A stretch of DNA of 5,059 bases from Clostridiales bacterium (GTDB lineage: Bacteria; Bacillota; Clostridia; Saccharofermentanales; UBA5734): assembly GCA_007135995.1 (NCBI GenBank), contig SLHU01000369.1:1-5059 (forward strand). The letters are read 5' to 3'. The position numbers and the translations under genes are program-made. Positions within the stretch are counted from its first letter, which is position 1; every line of letters begins with the position of its first letter. The notes beneath the pieces are model-generated. The model was given only the letters and a program-made list of their open reading frames with translations. It searched no databases and was not told the origin of the DNA. This document shows positions 1-5,059 of the stretch, in pieces.

Positions 1-82
1 ACTGTTTTTCAAGTCTTGCTCAACTGATATACACTAATAGCCTGATGATCATTATTTATATTTTCATCTCTCTTTTCACAGT

Positions 83-88
83 ATTATA
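83..88 (-). promoter_or_regulatory. Candidate -10 box (TATAAT) for a gene beyond the left edge
   Basis: The minus strand reads a perfect TATAAT here, followed by an A+T-rich stretch with no early gene start. No good TTGACA-like -35 hexamer lies 16-18 bp upstream (the best hexamers match only about two positions), and there is no TG extension. The call therefore rests on the -10 alone and on its position between comF and the next gene. The repeated AAATG motifs just upstream (111-138) could be an activator site that makes up for the weak -35. Confidence 0.35.
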
Positions 89-94
89 CTTTTT

Positions 95-138
95 CAGACT
101 TCAGACTTGACATTTGCTCGTTCATTTACTATTCATTT
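95..138. repeat. Short tandem and phased repeats upstream of the -10 box
   Basis: On the plus strand CAGACTT occurs twice head-to-tail at 95-108. Next to it CATTT occurs at 111-115, 123-127 and 134-138, the outer two in the longer form CATTTGCT. The 12- and 11-bp spacings are about one helical turn. This arrangement resembles a binding site cluster, but such short A+T-rich words can also arise by chance. No known operator was recognised. Confidence 0.4.
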
Positions 139-185
139 GCTGCTTTTTTTGACCATAAACTTCTTGTGCATATATCAGGCTGCAA

Positions 186-905
186 CTATACATCACGTAT
201 AAGTGAAAAGCCTTTAACGTTTACAGCCAGAACCAGTGCGTTGACTGTAAACCCGGCCATTCTCAGAGGCTTGGCAGCCTCCTGCAGGGTGGCTCCAGTG
301 GTCACAATATCATCAACAAGCCAGATGACGCCGGGACGCTGTGATGAAAACTGATGTTTTTGCCACATAACATCATTGAACCGGAAGGCATGCTGCAGAT
401 TGAGTGAACGCTCAGCTTTGTTATTAATCTCTGTCTGCCTTCTTGTGCAGCGTATTCGTTCGAGACAGTCAGAAGCATCGAGATAACCAGACAGACTACA
501 GATAGACTGGACAAGGAGCGCAGCCTGATTATATCCGCGCTGCTTGAGCCGCTTTCTGTGAAGCGGCACAGCAACCAGTGCATCGCAAGGTTTTTTTGTT
601 TTAAGCATTGCACGAAGCATCAGCGGCGCAACGGCACTGGCAGCTTCTGCCTGTTCCTGAAACTTTAATCTGATCAGACACGAACGCAAAGGTTCTTCAT
701 AAAATGCCGTACCGTAAATGCGTTCATCTGAAATGACTGCATGCGTCAGCTGGTCTGGCCAAAAAAAACCTGTTCCAGCATCCGAAATCCATTGGATGCG
801 GCTCAGGCAGCTTCTGCAGAAACCAGGGAACTGTCTGACTGGCACACAAGCCTGACAGCAAATAAAACAAGCAGGCGGATAAACAATTGACTTTATCCAC
901 GTCAT
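186..905 (-). CDS. comFC: ComF family protein (zinc-finger phosphoribosyltransferase-like)
   Basis: This 239-aa protein has the full ComF architecture. A short N-terminal zinc-binding segment holds CxxC pairs at C13/C16 and C30/C33 (extra cysteines C17 and C20). The body is a type I phosphoribosyltransferase fold with the conserved segments at about 64-83 (YGTAF...PLR...LIRLKF), 113-128 (VPLHRKRLKQRGYNQA), the T..Q......R..N stretch near 154-169, and the PRPP-binding loop VDDIVTTGAT at 197-206. In Bacillus, Streptococcus and Helicobacter, ComF/ComFC proteins are cytosolic and needed for natural transformation, acting on incoming single-stranded DNA. Family members also occur in species not known to be competent, so transformation is not proven here. 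The ATG overlaps the recD2 stop as ATGA. A ribosome site-like AAAGGA (921-926) lies 15 nt upstream, rather far, so translation probably relies on coupling to recD2. The length is normal for the family and no motif is missing. Confidence 0.93.
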   Translation of the reverse strand: MTWIKSIVYPPACFICCQACVPVRQFPGFCRSCLSRIQWISDAGTGFFWPDQLTHAVISDERIYGTAFYEEPLRSCLIRLKFQEQAEAASAVAPLMLRAMLKTKKPCDALVAVPLHRKRLKQRGYNQAALLVQSICSLSGYLDASDCLERIRCTRRQTEINNKAERSLNLQHAFRFNDVMWQKHQFSSQRPGVIWLVDDIVTTGATLQEAAKPLRMAGFTVNALVLAVNVKGFSLIRDV

Positions 906-3211
906 GCTTGTGTCAGCCAGTCCTTTAGCAGTGTATGTCTGGTGTAGGCAGCATTATTTTCCACAGCCCTTTTGATGATTTTGCGGCTGCTGACAAGGAT
1001 GATTTTCTTTTTTGCCCGAGTCACGGCTGTATAGAGTAAATTTCTGGTCAAAAAATGCGGGGCACCTGTCGGCAGCACAAGAACAACAACCGGATACTCA
1101 CTTCCCTGGCTTTTGTGAATTGTGATAGCATAAGCCAGTTCAAGGTCATCCAGACTGCTGATATCATATGACACCAGACGATCATCATCAAAGAGAACTT
1201 CCAGACTTCGGTTATCTTTTTCGATTCGTGTGATGGTGCCCGTTTCACCGTTAAAAACACCTTTCCCGTCAATACTTCTGTCGTTTTTCATATGCCAGGT
1301 CAGGTCGTAGTTATTTCTGATCTGCATGACCTTGTCACAGCATGAAAGCCGGTTACCCTTAAAAAACAAAGATTGTTCCTGGCTGGCAGCGGCGGCGGGA
1401 TTCAGCTGAGACTGCAATGCCTGATTCAGCATCGCACAACCTGCCGCGCCCTTGCGTACAGGAGTTAATACCTGTACATCCTGCAAAGGGTCCAGGCCGT
1501 ACTGGTCAGGCAGAATCTGAGTGCAGAGTTTTTGAACAGCAGCCGCCATATCATCTATTTTATCTTTCAGAACCAGAATAAACTGACTGTCAAAAGACTG
1601 ATCTATATGAGGATACGCACCATGGTGAATACGATGCGCGTTTTTTATGATCAAGCTTTCTTTGGCCTGCCTGTATATTTGTGTCAGCTCTGTCACTGCA
1701 ATCAGATGACTATCCATCAGATCCTTCAGAACATAACCAGGCCCAACAGAGGGCAACTGATCAGCGTCACCGACCAGCAGCAGGCGCATACCTGGCGTAA
1801 GTGAGGCACAAAGGGTTCTAAGGAGATAAACATCTATCATTGAAGCTTCATCAACAATCAGCAGATCACAGTTTAGCTTGATACCTTGATCTGCTTCGTC
1901 GGTCTGATTATCCTTTTCGTAACCAATTTGCAGCAGTCTGTGAAGCGTACTGGCCTTAAATCCGGAAGACTCACTCATTCGCCGGGCAGCACGACCTGTC
2001 GGTGCGGCAAGTGTCACCTTGCCGCCTTGTGCCTTAATCGCTTTGCACAACACCCGGATAATCGTTGTTTTGCCTGTGCCGGGGCCACCCGTCAATATGG
2101 ACACAGGATGCATCAGTGCGGTAATCAGCCCGGTTTCCTGTTCGGCAGCCAGCTGCATATCTTCCTGACGGCAGATTCTGCGCACAACGCCTCGAACCGC
2201 ATTTTCATCGCTGAGCGCCTTGAAAAACCGAACCTCCGACTGCATGTGGCTGAGAATATGTTTTGCCGCCTGACTTTCAGCAGCAAACAATCCCGGCAGC
2301 ACGAGCATATCAGACGGCTTTTCTTTCTGCCCGGGCAGCAGGCTTGCGCTAATATGCATCAGCTTATTTTCTGAATAGAGTATCTGCAGCACACGTTCCG
2401 GATGATCCAGATCAAACCCAAGCAGCTGCGAAGCCTGGTTCAGGCAGTTTTCTTTTGGGTATGCCGTATGACCTTGCAGCACAGCCTGATTCATGGTGTA
2501 TAGTATGGCACCCGAGATTCTTGCATGTGATTTTTGGTCAAGACCCAACTCCTGTGCCAGGCGGTCGGCCGTTAAAAAACCGATGCCTTGAACATCATCT
2601 GCCAGTCTGTATGGATTTTCTGACAGCACATCCAGTGATTTAGCACCATACTGGCGATATATCTTCATGATGGTTCCCGTTCCAACACCATGAGGACCGA
2701 GCAGCAGCATGAGTTCCTGATAAACTTCTTTTTCGAAAAGCTGTCTTGAGAACTGTTCTGCTTTCTGTGTGCCGATCCCTCGAAGCGCTGCTACCTGATC
2801 GGGACGATTTTTAATGACCTCAAGTGTTTTCTCCCCAAAAGTGCGGACAAGCCGTTCTGCTGTCTTGTCTCCAATACCTTTGATCAGACCTGATTTTAAA
2901 TAAAGCAAAATCGCCTGCTTATTTTTCGGGGACTTCAACTCATACTGCTGGCAGTGAAACTGCATACCATAATCAGCATGCTCTTTCCAGGCACCCTTGA
3001 ATCTGGCGCCCTCTCCAGGATTCAGAACAGGCAGTATGCCAACCACAGTGGTCTTATCATCCAGCATACAGACTGTATAACCATTTTCTTCGTTGCGAAA
3101 AACAATGTCCGTTACGACACCTTCAATAAAGCCTTGTTCTTCGCTGGCGCGTTTTGATGAATCATCAACAAGTCCGTTTATTCTATTTTGCTTATAATCT
3201 TCCTGCTTCAT
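902..3211 (-). CDS. recD2: RecD2-type ATP-dependent DNA helicase (SF1B)
   Basis: This 769-aa helicase is predicted to move 5'-3' on DNA using ATP, as known for RecD2 of Deinococcus and Bacillus, where it acts in DNA repair and replication-fork upkeep without RecBC. Residues about 28-95 form an OB-like N-terminal domain. Helix-hairpin-helix segments follow at about 107-122, 142-154 and 199-223 (G-I-G cores). The SF1 motor then shows Walker A GGPGTGKT (375-382), motif Ia APTGRAA (403-409), STLHRLL (421-427), Walker B IVDEAS (452-457), motif [17 protein letters not shown] (479-492), the motif IV region ELTQIYRQA (508-516), the UvrD-like C-terminal motif [11 protein letters not shown] (695-705) and motif [14 protein letters not shown] (725-736). 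All catalytic motifs are intact, and the long N-terminus separates it from the RecBCD subunit RecD. The start lies inside the end of metK (20-bp overlap), with AAAGGA (3223-3228) 11 nt upstream. The stop overlaps the comF start by 4 bp. Confidence 0.96.
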   Translation of the reverse strand: MKQEDYKQNRINGLVDDSSKRASEEQGFIEGVVTDIVFRNEENGYTVCMLDDKTTVVGILPVLNPGEGARFKGAWKEHADYGMQFHCQQYELKSPKNKQAILLYLKSGLIKGIGDKTAERLVRTFGEKTLEVIKNRPDQVAALRGIGTQKAEQFSRQLFEKEVYQELMLLLGPHGVGTGTIMKIYRQYGAKSLDVLSENPYRLADDVQGIGFLTADRLAQELGLDQKSHARISGAILYTMNQAVLQGHTAYPKENCLNQASQLLGFDLDHPERVLQILYSENKLMHISASLLPGQKEKPSDMLVLPGLFAAESQAAKHILSHMQSEVRFFKALSDENAVRGVVRRICRQEDMQLAAEQETGLITALMHPVSILTGGPGTGKTTIIRVLCKAIKAQGGKVTLAAPTGRAARRMSESSGFKASTLHRLLQIGYEKDNQTDEADQGIKLNCDLLIVDEASMIDVYLLRTLCASLTPGMRLLLVGDADQLPSVGPGYVLKDLMDSHLIAVTELTQIYRQAKESLIIKNAHRIHHGAYPHIDQSFDSQFILVLKDKIDDMAAAVQKLCTQILPDQYGLDPLQDVQVLTPVRKGAAGCAMLNQALQSQLNPAAAASQEQSLFFKGNRLSCCDKVMQIRNNYDLTWHMKNDRSIDGKGVFNGETGTITRIEKDNRSLEVLFDDDRLVSYDISSLDDLELAYAITIHKSQGSEYPVVVLVLPTGAPHFLTRNLLYTAVTRAKKKIILVSSRKIIKRAVENNAAYTRHTLLKDWLTQA

Positions 3212-4388
3212 GCCGCAGTTTATCCTTTAAATCTGTCTTTTCCCATGGAAGATCAAGCTCTGGCCTGCCAAAATGCCCATATGAGGCAACCTGGTGGTAG
3301 ATCGGCCGCTTAAGGCGCAGCATCTCAATCAAAGCTGCCGGTCTGAAGTCAATATGTTTTTGAATCATCAGCGATAAAACATCGTCTGCCAGTTTACCAG
3401 TGCCGAATGTGTTGACCATAACGGATATAGGTTTCGCAACACCAATTGCGTATGCCAGCTGTATTTCACATATATCGGCAAGATCGGCGGCTACCAGATT
3501 TTTCGCAGCGTATCTGGCTGCATAGGCTGCGGAACGATCGACTTTTGTGGGGTCTTTTCCGGAAAAAGCGCCTCCTCCGTGCCTTGCATAGCCGCCATAT
3601 GTATCTACAATTATTTTTCTGCCCGTCAGGCCTGAATCTCCCTGCGGTCCGCCAACAACAAATCGTCCGGTCGGGTTGACCAGAATTCTTGTTTTATCAT
3701 CAAAAAGATCTGCCGGCAAAACGGGTTTTATCACTTTCTCCCGCAAAGTCCGTTCAATTGTTTTCTGATCTGCCGAATCTGCGTGCTGTGTTGAGACAAC
3801 GACTGTATCAATATGTACCGGTGTCTGATCTTCATAAGCGATCGTCACCTGCGCTTTACCATCGGGACGCAGAAAATCAACCTCAGCTGATTTGCGGTAT
3901 GCCGCCAGCTGACTTGTCAGACGATGCGCCAGTGAGATCGGCAGCGGCATAAGTTCATCCGTGTCTTTGTTCGCAAAGCCGAACATCATACCCTGGTCGC
4001 CTGCGCCTGTTGCCAATTCTTTTTCTGTCAATCCGCTTCTTTCTTCCCAGGCGTGATCGACTCCCATCGCTATGTCAGGCGACTGTTCATCAATAGAGGT
4101 CAGAACAGCGCAGGCATCGGCATCGAAACCGGCGTCGTGCCCCGTGTAGCCGATGGATCGAACGGTATCGCGAACGATTCTGGGAATATCCGCATATGCG
4201 GACGTGGTGATTTCACCCATAACCAGAACCATTCCGGTAGTCACTGCAGTTTCGCACGCGACTCTGGCATTGGGATCATCGTTAATAATCGCGTCAAGAA
4301 TCGCGTCTGAAATCTGATCGCAGACTTTGTCTGGATGTCCCTCTGTAACAGATTCAGACGAAAATAGCCATTTACCTTTATTTTTCAT
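3192..4388 (-). CDS. metK: S-adenosylmethionine synthase
   Basis: This 398-aa cytosolic enzyme joins methionine and ATP into S-adenosylmethionine, releasing phosphate and pyrophosphate, and supplies the cell's main methyl donor. It is recognised along its whole length: [12 protein letters not shown] near 10-21 with the catalytic histidine (H18) and metal-binding D20, the loop [13 protein letters not shown] (98-110), signature [10 protein letters not shown] (128-137), [32 protein letters not shown] ATP/methionine site (from about 231 to 258) and glycine-rich signature GGGAFSGKD (271-279). The residue after the first signature is Phe (F138), where Tyr is usual, a mild change. The ATG at 4388 is chosen over an in-frame ATG 21 bp upstream because GGAGG (4396-4400) sits exactly 7 nt before it, and the shorter form matches the family N-terminus. 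The gene is first in the operon, behind a SAM-I riboswitch, and its 3' end overlaps recD2. Confidence 0.98.
   Translation of the reverse strand: MKNKGKWLFSSESVTEGHPDKVCDQISDAILDAIINDDPNARVACETAVTTGMVLVMGEITTSAYADIPRIVRDTVRSIGYTGHDAGFDADACAVLTSIDEQSPDIAMGVDHAWEERSGLTEKELATGAGDQGMMFGFANKDTDELMPLPISLAHRLTSQLAAYRKSAEVDFLRPDGKAQVTIAYEDQTPVHIDTVVVSTQHADSADQKTIERTLREKVIKPVLPADLFDDKTRILVNPTGRFVVGGPQGDSGLTGRKIIVDTYGGYARHGGGAFSGKDPTKVDRSAAYAARYAAKNLVAADLADICEIQLAYAIGVAKPISVMVNTFGTGKLADDVLSLMIQKHIDFRPAALIEMLRLKRPIYHQVASYGHFGRPELDLPWEKTDLKDKLRHEAGRL
3223..3228 (-). promoter_or_regulatory. Ribosome binding site of recD2, inside metK
   Basis: The minus strand reads AAAGGA 11 nt before the recD2 ATG at 3211. 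The site lies within the last codons of metK, so ribosomes finishing metK pass over it. This supports the ATG at 3211 rather than a later start, and fits translational coupling. Confidence 0.6.
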
Positions 4389-4395
4389 GTGTTTT

Positions 4396-4400
4396 CCTCC
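4396..4400 (-). promoter_or_regulatory. Ribosome binding site of metK
   Basis: GGAGG lies on the minus strand, 7 nt before the ATG at 4388. It decides the start: the alternative in-frame ATG at 4409 would place this site inside the coding region. It lies downstream of the terminator hairpin, so it is only transcribed when termination fails. Confidence 0.9.
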
Positions 4401-4426
4401 ATTGAGCATGTGTTTTTAATACAATC

Positions 4427-4453
4427 AAAAAGCCTCTTTTGCAAAAGAGGCTT
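4427..4453 (-). terminator. Intrinsic terminator of the SAM riboswitch (expression platform)
   Basis: On the minus strand AAGCCTCTTT pairs perfectly with AAAGAGGCTT (10 bp, TGCA loop), followed by a run of five T ending at 4427. It lies 14 nt after the riboswitch aptamer and before the metK ribosome binding site. The 5' arm AA-G-CCTC (4453-4447) can instead pair with GAGGTT (4471-4466), which overlaps the 3' strand of riboswitch helix P1, leaving G4451 bulged. That is the expected antiterminator: SAM binding holds P1, frees the terminator and stops transcription, and low SAM lets the antiterminator form. The alternative pairings were found by eye. Confidence 0.93.
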
Positions 4454-4467
4454 ACATACGCATTTAA

Positions 4468-4570
4468 CCTCATCTGCCAGGCGCTTTCGCCACCTGCTGG
4501 AATTGGCACCGCTGCATGACCGCGGTTGCCGGGTTTCAAAGGGCCAGTCCCTCCACCACTCTTGATAAGA
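4468..4570 (-). promoter_or_regulatory. SAM-I (S-box) riboswitch upstream of metK
   Basis: The minus strand holds the conserved S-box core. It begins with P1 5' strand CTTATC (4569-4564), then AAGAGTGGTGGAGGGA, CTGGCCC, TTGAAACCCGGCAACC (4539-4524), and later GGTGCCAATTCC (4510-4499). It closes with P1 3' strand GATGAG (4474-4469), pairing with CTTATC with one T-G wobble. P3 is ACCGC/GCGGT, and P4 is the hairpin within 4497-4479. The kink-turn sequence GGAGGGACTGG is intact. The aptamer is about 103 nt, normal for the class. In Firmicutes this RNA binds S-adenosylmethionine and represses methionine/SAM genes through the terminator that follows. Here it should reduce transcription of metK, and of recD2 and comF by read-through, when SAM is plentiful. 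The aptamer class is seen directly, and the OFF direction follows from the family and the terminator. Confidence 0.97.
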
Positions 4571-4585
4571 GATGATCTTATTTAT

Positions 4586-4614
4586 ATTATCGAATACTGT
4601 AACCAAAATGTCTA
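4586..4614 (-). promoter_or_regulatory. Promoter of the metK-recD2-comF operon
   Basis: On the minus strand TAGACA (4614-4609, five of six to TTGACA) is followed after exactly 17 bp by GATAAT (4591-4586, five of six to TATAAT). Transcription should begin near 4579-4577, only about 8 nt before riboswitch helix P1, the usual arrangement for a riboswitch leader. The leader to the metK ATG is then about 190 nt. It is a sigma-70/sigma-A type site, and its placement relative to the riboswitch makes the call strong. Confidence 0.82.
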
Positions 4615-4637
4615 CAGCAAGATTATCATATCATGTG

Positions 4638-4656
4638 CTCTTGTGCGATGCAAGAG
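4638..4656. other. Short inverted repeat between the two divergent promoters
   Basis: CTCTTG (4638-4643) and CAAGAG (4651-4656) are perfect inverted arms around a 7-bp centre (the next pair would be T-G). No T-run follows on either strand, so it is not an intrinsic terminator. It lies about 24 bp upstream of the metK -35 on one side and about 40 bp upstream of the threonine aldolase -10 on the other. It could be an operator for a regulator acting on either gene, but no known consensus was recognised and a chance palindrome is possible. Confidence 0.4.
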
Positions 4657-4673
4657 GATCAAGGATAATTTAA

Positions 4674-4703
4674 TCATCAAACCAAATACTCGTTTGTTAT
4701 ACT
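4674..4703 (+). promoter_or_regulatory. Extended -10 promoter of the threonine aldolase gene
   Basis: The plus strand has TGTTATACT (4695-4703), a TGn extension directly before TATACT (five of six to TATAAT). The -35 is poor: the best candidate is TCATCA at 4674-4679 with an 18-bp spacer, matching three positions. Extended -10 promoters tolerate this. Transcription would start near 4710, giving a leader of about 68 nt. Confidence 0.6.
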
Positions 4704-4728
4704 GAACATGCGATTTTGTCAGCACATA

Positions 4729-4746
4729 TGTCAGGCCAGCCTGATA
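4729..4746 (+). other. Small hairpin in the threonine aldolase leader
   Basis: TCAGG (4731-4735) pairs with CCTGA (4740-4744) around a CCAG loop. A G-T and a T-A pair extend the stem to seven. It lies between the predicted start of transcription and the ribosome binding site, about 20 nt before the latter, with no T-run after it. The TGTCAG at its 5' side repeats a copy at 4717-4722, 12 bp upstream. It does not resemble a known riboswitch, and the leader is too short for most of them. It may protect the mRNA or mark a protein site. Confidence 0.35.
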
Positions 4747-4766
4747 ACGGATGAACATTTATAGTG

Positions 4767-4772
4767 AGGGAG
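4767..4772 (+). promoter_or_regulatory. Ribosome binding site of the threonine aldolase gene
   Basis: AGGGAG lies 5 nt before the ATG at 4778. An in-frame ATG at 4751 would add nine residues, but it has no such site before it, and this motif would then be inside the gene. The start at 4778 is therefore preferred. Confidence 0.8.
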
Positions 4773-4777
4773 AACAC

Positions 4778-5059
4778 ATGCGTAAAACACAAAAGGAAAA
4801 TACATGGATTGATTTTAGAAGTGATACTGTTACAAAGCCAACATCCTCCATGCGTCAGGCAATGGCCAGTGCTCCCGTTGGTGATGATGTATATGGAGAT
4901 GATCCAACGGTTAATCAGCTCGAGGCTGACACCGCGAACAGGCTGGGTAAGGAAGCCGCTTTTTTCACCTGCAGCGGAACCATGGCAAATCAACTGGCAT
5001 TACTGTCGCAAGTTCAGCGCGGACAGGAAATAATACTGCCGGACCAGTCACATGTTGTC
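4778..5059 (+). CDS. ltaE: Low-specificity L-threonine aldolase, N-terminal part (cut by window edge)
   Basis: The first 94 residues of a PLP enzyme of the beta-eliminating lyase/threonine aldolase family, which splits threonine (and allo-threonine) into glycine and acetaldehyde in the cytosol. The diagnostic start is present: [11 protein letters not shown] (12-22), [19 protein letters not shown] (25-49), then the PLP-phosphate motif CSGTMANQ (65-72) and the histidine of DQSHVV (H92), matching the conserved histidine that stacks on the cofactor. The lysine that binds PLP lies further along and is outside the window, so activity cannot be judged. A complete protein would be about 340 residues. 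The gene is transcribed away from metK from its own promoter. Its link to the neighbouring operon is at most metabolic: it makes glycine, which feeds one-carbon units. The family is clear. The exact stereospecificity (low-specificity or L-allo type) is not decided by this part. Confidence 0.92.
   Translation, partial: MRKTQKENTWIDFRSDTVTKPTSSMRQAMASAPVGDDVYGDDPTVNQLEADTANRLGKEAAFFTCSGTMANQLALLSQVQRGQEIILPDQSHVV

Larger units (their letters stand above)
1..185. other. Intergenic region downstream of comF, no gene seen
   Basis: No reading frame of convincing length or composition is present on either strand. It is A+T rich compared with the flanking genes. On the minus strand it is the sequence after the comF stop codon, and no hairpin followed by a T-run is visible, so no intrinsic terminator for the comF transcript can be called. 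It contains a candidate minus-strand -10 box (83-88), a tandem CAGACTT repeat (95-108), three spaced copies of CATTT (111-138) and an 8-bp palindrome ATGATCAT (45-52). It is most simply the upstream region of a minus-strand gene lying beyond the left edge. In related genomes a ribosome hibernation factor gene (hpf/raiA) often follows comF, but that is inference, since none of it is in the window. Confidence 0.6.

Noticed and set aside
150..185. Imperfect inverted sequence just after the comF stop as a terminator
   Set aside because: The arms are short, need a bulge, and no T-run follows on the minus strand.
1886..2374. Plus-strand frame of 162 codons opposite recD2
   Set aside because: It is a shadow of the recD2 helicase core, which has every expected motif in the other strand; it has no clear ribosome binding site.
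3212..3260. Possible internal promoter for recD2 inside the end of metK (TTGATC, 17 bp, GATTTA on the minus strand)
   Set aside because: The -10 matches the consensus at only two of six positions, so it is not credible as a promoter.
4385..4606. Minus-strand reading frame of 73 codons upstream of metK
   Set aside because: It runs through the riboswitch aptamer and terminator. The conserved RNA structure explains the sequence, and the encoded peptide resembles nothing.
4633..4727. Distant inverted 7-mers ATGTGCT (4633-4639) and AGCACAT (4721-4727)
   Set aside because: The arms are short and more than 80 bp apart, so chance is likely and no meaningful structure is suggested.
4751..4777. In-frame upstream start for the threonine aldolase
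   Set aside because: It lacks a ribosome binding site, while AGGGAG stands 5 nt before the ATG at 4778, and the extra residues are not part of the family core.
4697..4993. Minus-strand frame of 98 codons opposite the threonine aldolase gene
   Set aside because: It is antisense to a clearly recognised gene, and its peptide shows no family features.

Overview
The window looks like a chromosomal piece from a low-to-medium G+C member of the Firmicutes (Bacillota). The evidence is a SAM-I (S-box) riboswitch of the Firmicutes transcription-termination type, strong GGAGG-type ribosome binding sites, and the gene order metK-recD2-comF, which I recall from Clostridia- and Negativicutes-like genomes. 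I cannot name the genus from sequence alone. No mobile element, CRISPR array, tRNA or rRNA is visible.

Layout: positions 1-185 hold no convincing gene. They carry a candidate minus-strand promoter (-10 at 83-88) preceded by short repeats, probably for a gene beyond the left edge. From there to about 4614 the minus strand carries one transcription unit, read right to left: promoter (4614-4586), SAM-I riboswitch (4570-4468), intrinsic terminator (4453-4427), metK (4388-3192), recD2 (3211-902) and a comF-type phosphoribosyltransferase gene (905-186). metK and recD2 overlap by 20 bp and recD2 and comF by 4 bp (ATGA), so translation of the three is probably coupled. Positions 4571-4777 form a divergent control region. 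On its right side an extended -10 promoter and a leader precede a plus-strand threonine aldolase gene (4778 to the right edge, cut off after 94 codons).

How the parts work together: MetK makes S-adenosylmethionine from methionine and ATP, and the leader of its own mRNA is a SAM sensor, a classic feedback loop. Because no terminator or convincing promoter is visible between metK, recD2 and comF, the DNA-repair helicase and the ComF-like protein probably share this SAM-responsive transcription, at least in part. The threonine aldolase (threonine to glycine plus acetaldehyde) is transcribed away from metK and is not under the riboswitch.

All four genes belong to well-known families and I see no undescribed system. 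The points most worth a second look are the helicase plus ComF pair placed downstream of a SAM riboswitch, and the unexplained small hairpins and repeats in the intergenic regions.
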